Assembly: GCF_002002725.1 (NCBI RefSeq) | Contig: NZ_MUNW01000050.1 | Span: forward strand, 62,001-126,000 | Length of the DNA stretch: 64,000 bases | Direction: 5' to 3' | Source: Sinorhizobium sp. A49 | GTDB lineage: Bacteria; Pseudomonadota; Alphaproteobacteria; Rhizobiales; Rhizobiaceae | Shown: positions 61,404 through 64,000 of the stretch, piece after piece | Layout of the letters: each line of letters begins with the position of its first letter | How positions within the stretch are numbered: position 1 is the first letter of the stretch | The notes under the pieces: generated by a model | Told to the model about the DNA's origin: nothing | The model's input: only the letters and a program-made list of their open reading frames with translations | The model's database searches: none | Made by a program: the position numbers and the translations under genes

Positions 61404-62935
61404 TGGGAGGCCCCTTCCATGCATAGGCCGTAGAGTTGGGTAAGATCGGTCCGCGTGGGATCGACTTCGGCGACCACATTGCCGTGATGCATCACCAGAA
61501 TGCGGTCTGCCACTTCGAGAACTTCCTCGAGTTCGGTCGAAACGAAGATGCTTGAAAGGCCGTCCGAGGCCTTTTGCCAGATGATGTCGAAGATCTGCCG
61601 CTTGGCCTGAACGTCCACCCCACGGCTCGGCTCGTCGAAAAACATCACCGAGGGCGCCGTGTTCAGCCATTTGCCGATCACCACCTTCTGCTGATTGCCG
61701 CCCGATAGCGAAGACACCGGCAGTTCCGGGTCGCCGCACTTGATGTGCAGGTCGGCGATCTGGCGGTCGATAAACGGCTGTTCGCGGCGACGCGAGATGA
61801 TCCCGCCGCGCGCAATGGGGCCGAGACTTGCCATGCAGAGATTGTCGGCGGTCGGCAGAGCTTGCACGAGGCCAACCTCCTTGCGGTTCTCCGGCGTGTA
61901 GCCAAGGCCGGCGGCCCGCATCTGGCTCGGCGTGGCCCCCGTCATCGATCGCCCTTGAAGGCGAACCGTGCCGGCATCGATCCGGTCGGCGCCGAAGATC
62001 GCCCGCATGAGCTCGGTGCGGCCCGAGCCGAGCAGGCCGGCAATGCCCAGGATTTCGCCGCGATAAAGGTCGAAGGACACGTCGTTGAAGTGCCCTGCAC
62101 GGGTCAGGCCGCGCACTTCGAGCAGCGGCTTCCCCCGGTCGATCGCCTGGCGCGGCGGGCGTGTCGTGCGGGCGGCATCGCCGAACATCATGCCGACGAT
62201 TTCGGAGGGCGAGGTCGCCCGCATCTCGACCGCGCCGATATAGTGGCCGTCGCGAATGACGGTGCAGGTGTCGGCGATCTCGAAAAGCTCGCTCATACGG
62301 TGCGTGATGTAGATCATCGTCACGCCGCGCGCCCGCAACCGCTCGATCAACGCGAAAAGCTGCTTGACCTCTTTCGAGGCGAGCGCCGATGTCGGCTCGT
62401 CCAGCAGCAGGATCGACGGGTTGAAGGACATCGCCTTGACGATCTCGACCACCTGCTGTTGTCCGACACTGAGCGCGGAGACCGGCTGGCGGGAATCGAT
62501 CGAAAGACCCATGTCTGACAAAAGCTCTGTCGCGCGCCGGTGCAAACCCTTCCAGTCGACGACGCGAAAGCCGGCGCGCCTGACATGCGGCAGGCGACCA
62601 AGAAAGATGTTCTCGCCGACGGAGAGTTCCGGAACCAGCGACAGTTCCTGGTGCACGGTCACGATGCCGGCATCGAACGCATCATGCGGCGAGGTAAAGG
62701 CCTGGTCTTTCCCGTTGACGCTGATCGTGCCCGACGTGGGCTCGGTCACGCCGGCGAGAAGCTTGATCAGCGTCGATTTGCCGGAACCGTTCTTTCCCAT
62801 CAGGGCATGAACCCGCCCAGGGGCAAACTCATGGGTGAACTCCGACAGGGCAACCGTCGGGCCGTAACGTTTCGTGACGGATCGGAACGCGAGCCGCCCC
62901 TGGGCGGCTTCTGTCCGAGGCTGAGAGTAGGTCAT
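61400..62935 (-). CDS. Sugar ABC transporter ATP-binding protein (RbsA type)
   Basis: A 511-residue ATPase with two fused nucleotide-binding domains: Walker A LMGKNGSGKSTLIKLLAGV in the first, GLLGSGRTELMRAIFGAD replacing it in the second, with LSVGQQQVVEIVKAMSFNPS and SSLSGGNQQKVVIGKWL signatures. This is the CUT2 arrangement, where the second site is degenerate. It is coupled to the permease gene. Confidence 0.94.
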   Translation of the reverse strand: MTYSQPRTEAAQGRLAFRSVTKRYGPTVALSEFTHEFAPGRVHALMGKNGSGKSTLIKLLAGVTEPTSGTISVNGKDQAFTSPHDAFDAGIVTVHQELSLVPELSVGENIFLGRLPHVRRAGFRVVDWKGLHRRATELLSDMGLSIDSRQPVSALSVGQQQVVEIVKAMSFNPSILLLDEPTSALASKEVKQLFALIERLRARGVTMIYITHRMSELFEIADTCTVIRDGHYIGAVEMRATSPSEIVGMMFGDAARTTRPPRQAIDRGKPLLEVRGLTRAGHFNDVSFDLYRGEILGIAGLLGSGRTELMRAIFGADRIDAGTVRLQGRSMTGATPSQMRAAGLGYTPENRKEVGLVQALPTADNLCMASLGPIARGGIISRRREQPFIDRQIADLHIKCGDPELPVSSLSGGNQQKVVIGKWLNTAPSVMFFDEPSRGVDVQAKRQIFDIIWQKASDGLSSIFVSTELEEVLEVADRILVMHHGNVVAEVDPTRTDLTQLYGLCMEGASQ

Positions 62936-62996
62936 CCGTGGTTCCCGGTTGGCGCAGCAAATGGTGGGCAGGGCCGAAAGGCCCCGCCCGACAACC

Positions 62997-63962
62997 TCAC
63001 TTCAGAGCCTTCAGGCCTTCCTTGTAAGCGGCAACGCCGTCGGCATTCGCGCGCGTCAAGGGGAGGACGGGAACGTTGACCTTCGTTTCGAACGTCTTGC
63101 CTTCCAGAAGCTTCTGGGCGGCCTCGATCGCCTGCTTGCCGACCTCGAGAGGCTGCTGCGCGGTGGTCGCCTGCAGCACGTTGTCCTTGTCGAGAAGCAT
63201 GTTGGCGAGCTGCTCGGAACCATCGGTGCCGAAGACGAACACCTTGCCCTCGAGCCCGGCCTTCTTCACCGCCTGGACGGCGCCGATCGTGCCGCCTTCG
63301 TTGGCAGCATAGATCACCTTGATATCCGGGTTGGCGGTCAACATGTCGCTGGCAACGGCCAATGCCTTTTCGGCGAGCCACGCATCCTGTTGGGCAACGA
63401 TCTCGACCTGGTCGGACACCACGTGCAGGAAGCCGTCGACGCGTGCGTTCGACTGTTCCGGCAACAGCGCCTTGAAGGCGAGCGTACCGATCTTGACCTT
63501 CTCGCCATTGCCGAGCGTCTTCAGGAACGGCGCGGCCGCCTCGCCGGTGCCGATGCCGATATCTCGGTCCGAACTGGTCACCGTCGCCTGGGCGACATCG
63601 CCATTGGCCGATGTGCCATAGGTAACCACGGTGATGCCGGCATCGCGCGCCTTCTTGAGCGCTGGAACGGAAGCGTCGGCCGACAGCGGCGCGACCACGA
63701 TCGAGTTGACGCCGCGGGCGATGTAGGTGTCGATCAGCTGCGCTTCCTTTTCGAGCTTGCTGTCGCTGTTTCCGGCGAGAAGCTCGTCACCGGCCGCTTC
63801 CGCCGCCTTCTCCATGCCGATCTGGATGCCGCGGAAATACTGGTCCTGCTGGAAGACGATGCCGGCGATGGCCTTGCCGTCGGCAAGGGCGGCATTGGGT
63901 GTGAAGCTGGCGCTCACCAGAAGGGCTGCGAGCGTCAGGACGTGGCGTTTTGCATTGATCAT
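62997..63962 (-). CDS. Sugar ABC transporter substrate-binding protein (RbsB type)
   Basis: A 321-residue periplasmic protein: signal MINAKRHVLTLAALLVSASF with cleavage after ALA, then the sugar-binding fold (GKAIAGIVFQQDQYFRGIQI, QLIDTYIARGVNSIVVAPLS, VFVFGTDGSEQLANMLL, TAQQPLEVGKQAIEAAQKLL). GGGAGGAG precedes the ATG at 63962. It is the first gene of the seven-gene minus-strand operon ending at 56539; the promoter lies in the last 38 bases of the window or beyond. Confidence 0.92.
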   Translation of the reverse strand: MINAKRHVLTLAALLVSASFTPNAALADGKAIAGIVFQQDQYFRGIQIGMEKAAEAAGDELLAGNSDSKLEKEAQLIDTYIARGVNSIVVAPLSADASVPALKKARDAGITVVTYGTSANGDVAQATVTSSDRDIGIGTGEAAAPFLKTLGNGEKVKIGTLAFKALLPEQSNARVDGFLHVVSDQVEIVAQQDAWLAEKALAVASDMLTANPDIKVIYAANEGGTIGAVQAVKKAGLEGKVFVFGTDGSEQLANMLLDKDNVLQATTAQQPLEVGKQAIEAAQKLLEGKTFETKVNVPVLPLTRANADGVAAYKEGLKALK

Positions 63963-64000
63963 TTTGGGTCTCCTCCCCGATGCCCTTGATCGTATGGCCG

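Noticed and set aside
1-64000. CRISPR arrays, tRNA or rRNA genes, plasmid replication or phage genes
   Set aside because: No regularly spaced repeats, T-loop-like cloverleaf signals, rRNA stretches or repABC/phage motifs were noticed on reading, though a weak tRNA could be missed without a scan.

Overview
The window looks like an accessory replicon (chromid or megaplasmid) of a fast-growing rhizobium close to Ensifer/Sinorhizobium. This rests on high GC, dense catabolic operons each led by an ABC transporter, and a minCDE cluster embedded among metabolic genes (known from the second symbiotic megaplasmid of Sinorhizobium). It is also supported by a PmtA-like lipid methyltransferase and by CtrA-type TTAA-N7-TTAA boxes. 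The assignment is inference from gene content; no database search was run. No rRNA, tRNA, CRISPR array or prophage was seen.

Layout. 1-2650 (minus): ROK regulator, M20 deacylase and the start of a periplasmic binding protein. 2886-8018: a frameshifted alpha/beta hydrolase, the tail of a lost glycerate kinase, a soluble PAS-PAS chemoreceptor behind a CtrA-like box, an HD-GYP phosphodiesterase and a YCII protein. 8091-11793: adenine deaminase, a YczE-like membrane protein and a divergent LysR regulator. 11815-17446: a MarR/nitroreductase-like operon with a clear operator, a GNAT/PaiB pair divergent from a MocR regulator, and an FAD oxidoreductase. 17526-19376: minCDE with a CtrA-like box upstream. 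19729-22468: a small exported protein, an autotransporter remnant, SDR, Crp/Fnr and PmtA-like genes. 22513-27533: a cyoABCD quinol oxidase operon with surf1. 27798-37053: an MHS transporter, LysR and SDR genes, an IS110-family element, a tautomerase, an exported NSSS-repeat protein with a start-occluding 5' hairpin, an MFS/TetR pair and small genes. 37084-41241: a FecBCD-type ABC importer with an unusual duplicated amidotransferase-like protein. 41486-44174: ilvD and a divergent LysR gene. 44235-48054: an Lrp-linked sulfur module. 48296-53833: an AfuABC/FbpABC-type importer with an IMPase and an RpiR regulator. 53988-56185: a DUF899 protein, an exonuclease and a truncated haemagglutinin gene. 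56539-63962 (minus): a seven-gene sugar-acid operon.

How the genes work together. The last operon links ribose-type uptake to an SDR, mannonate dehydratase, a lactonase-like protein and an aldose-epimerase-like protein, which fits uronate or aldonate catabolism. The Lrp module joins a cysteine-desulfurase-like enzyme, a persulfide-dioxygenase-like hydrolase and a TauE-type exporter, which fits cysteine or persulfide detoxification ending in sulfite export. The AfuABC-IMPase-RpiR set fits uptake and dephosphorylation of a phosphorylated sugar or cyclitol better than iron uptake. Three broken genes (glycerate kinase tail, autotransporter barrel tail, haemagglutinin head) show that accessory functions, adhesins in particular, are being lost here.
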